Below, one piece after another: positions 34,109 through 34,162 of a stretch of DNA of 34,162 bases. A program made the translations under genes and the position numbers. This DNA is from DRYM01 sp964564025 (lineage in GTDB: Archaea; Thermoproteota; Thermoprotei_A; EX4484-217-1), in assembly GCA_964564025.1 (NCBI GenBank), contig CAZLZO010000014.1, positions 1-34,162 of the forward strand. Direction: 5' to 3'. The notes below the pieces were generated by a model. The model did not search any database and was not told the origin of the DNA. It saw only the letters and a list, made by a program, of their open reading frames with translations. Numbering within the stretch: position 1 is the stretch's first letter; each line of letters begins with the position of its first letter.

Positions 34109-34162
34109 TGGGCCCGGGGGGATTTGAACCCCCGACCTCCGCCTCGTGAGGGCGGCGTCCTA
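34109..34162 (-). tRNA. tRNA-Val (anticodon CAC), cut by the window edge
   Basis: Minus-strand 3' part of a tRNA. The anticodon stem CCGCC/GGCGG encloses loop CTCACGA, so the anticodon is CAC. The T arm GGGGG-TTCAAAT-CCCCC and acceptor strand CGGGCCC are present. The discriminator is A. No CCA follows, unlike every other tRNA here. The 5' acceptor end is outside the window. Confidence 0.9.

Noticed and set aside
1..34162. CRISPR array, restriction or toxin-antitoxin locus, intact insertion sequence
   Set aside because: No spaced direct repeats, no transposase with a catalytic triad and no defence genes were seen. The lone nucleotidyltransferase has no partner gene beside it.

Overview
The window is a gene-dense, AT-rich stretch of archaeal chromosome, almost certainly from the Thermoproteota. 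The B-family polymerase is of the PolB1 type found in crenarchaea. FEN1, Cdc48, aIF2-beta, aIF1A, NMD3, Rio1, Dim2, Nob1, archaeal Trm5 and archaeal AspRS are all present. Nine tRNA genes occur (the last cut by the window edge); the complete ones encode CCA, and four carry introns at the canonical 37/38 site. Run lengths and a 100-N block at 7756-7855 show that this is a draft scaffold. I cannot name a genus.

Layout. 1-515: no intact gene, only a decayed reading frame of unlike composition. 516-593: tRNA-Arg. 790-3507: PolB1. 3511-6196 (minus): a ThiL-like kinase followed by a radical-SAM/HhH protein of the COG1031 type. 6244-6520: tRNA-Thr and tRNA-Leu. 6601-8436 (minus): a secreted beta-propeller-like protein broken by the gap and an apparent frameshift. 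8613-13434: RNA m5C methyltransferase, Nob1, NAD kinase, Trm5, DUF371 and Pcm. 13435-17131 (minus): Cdc48, a small winged-helix-like protein and FEN1. 17281-21786: Zn-ribbon protein plus EF-1 beta, Pth2 plus TruD, AspRS, a Zn/KH NusA-like factor and L40e. 21892-23657: tRNAs Trp, Cys, Asn and Val with small proteins between them. 23705-26584 (minus): a molybdate/tungstate-type ABC transporter core and a phosphoesterase. 26642-27979: a tRNA methylthiotransferase. 28066-31683: a classic archaeal translation and ribosome-biogenesis operon (aIF2-beta, DUF424, NMD3, aIF1A, Rio1, Dim2). 31743-34162: tRNA-His, a box C/D sRNA, a molybdopterin-binding protein, an orphan protein and a partial tRNA-Val.

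How it fits together. Most genes serve information processing: replication (PolB1, FEN1), tRNA modification (Trm5, TruD, methylthiotransferase, m5C methyltransferase), small-subunit maturation (Nob1, Rio1, Dim2) and initiation (aIF1A, aIF2-beta). The transporter and the molybdopterin-binding protein suggest use of molybdenum or tungsten enzymes.

Most notable observations. (1) The 43-nt intron of tRNA-Asn is a diverged tandem copy of the gene's own 3' half. (2) Three protein genes appear to start at codons other than ATG, GTG or TTG; two of these have a well-placed strong Shine-Dalgarno. (3) A textbook box C/D guide RNA at 32008-32066 had no annotation. (4) The AspRS carries the residue pair linked to non-discriminating enzymes. 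(5) A 29-residue membrane peptide has its own promoter.
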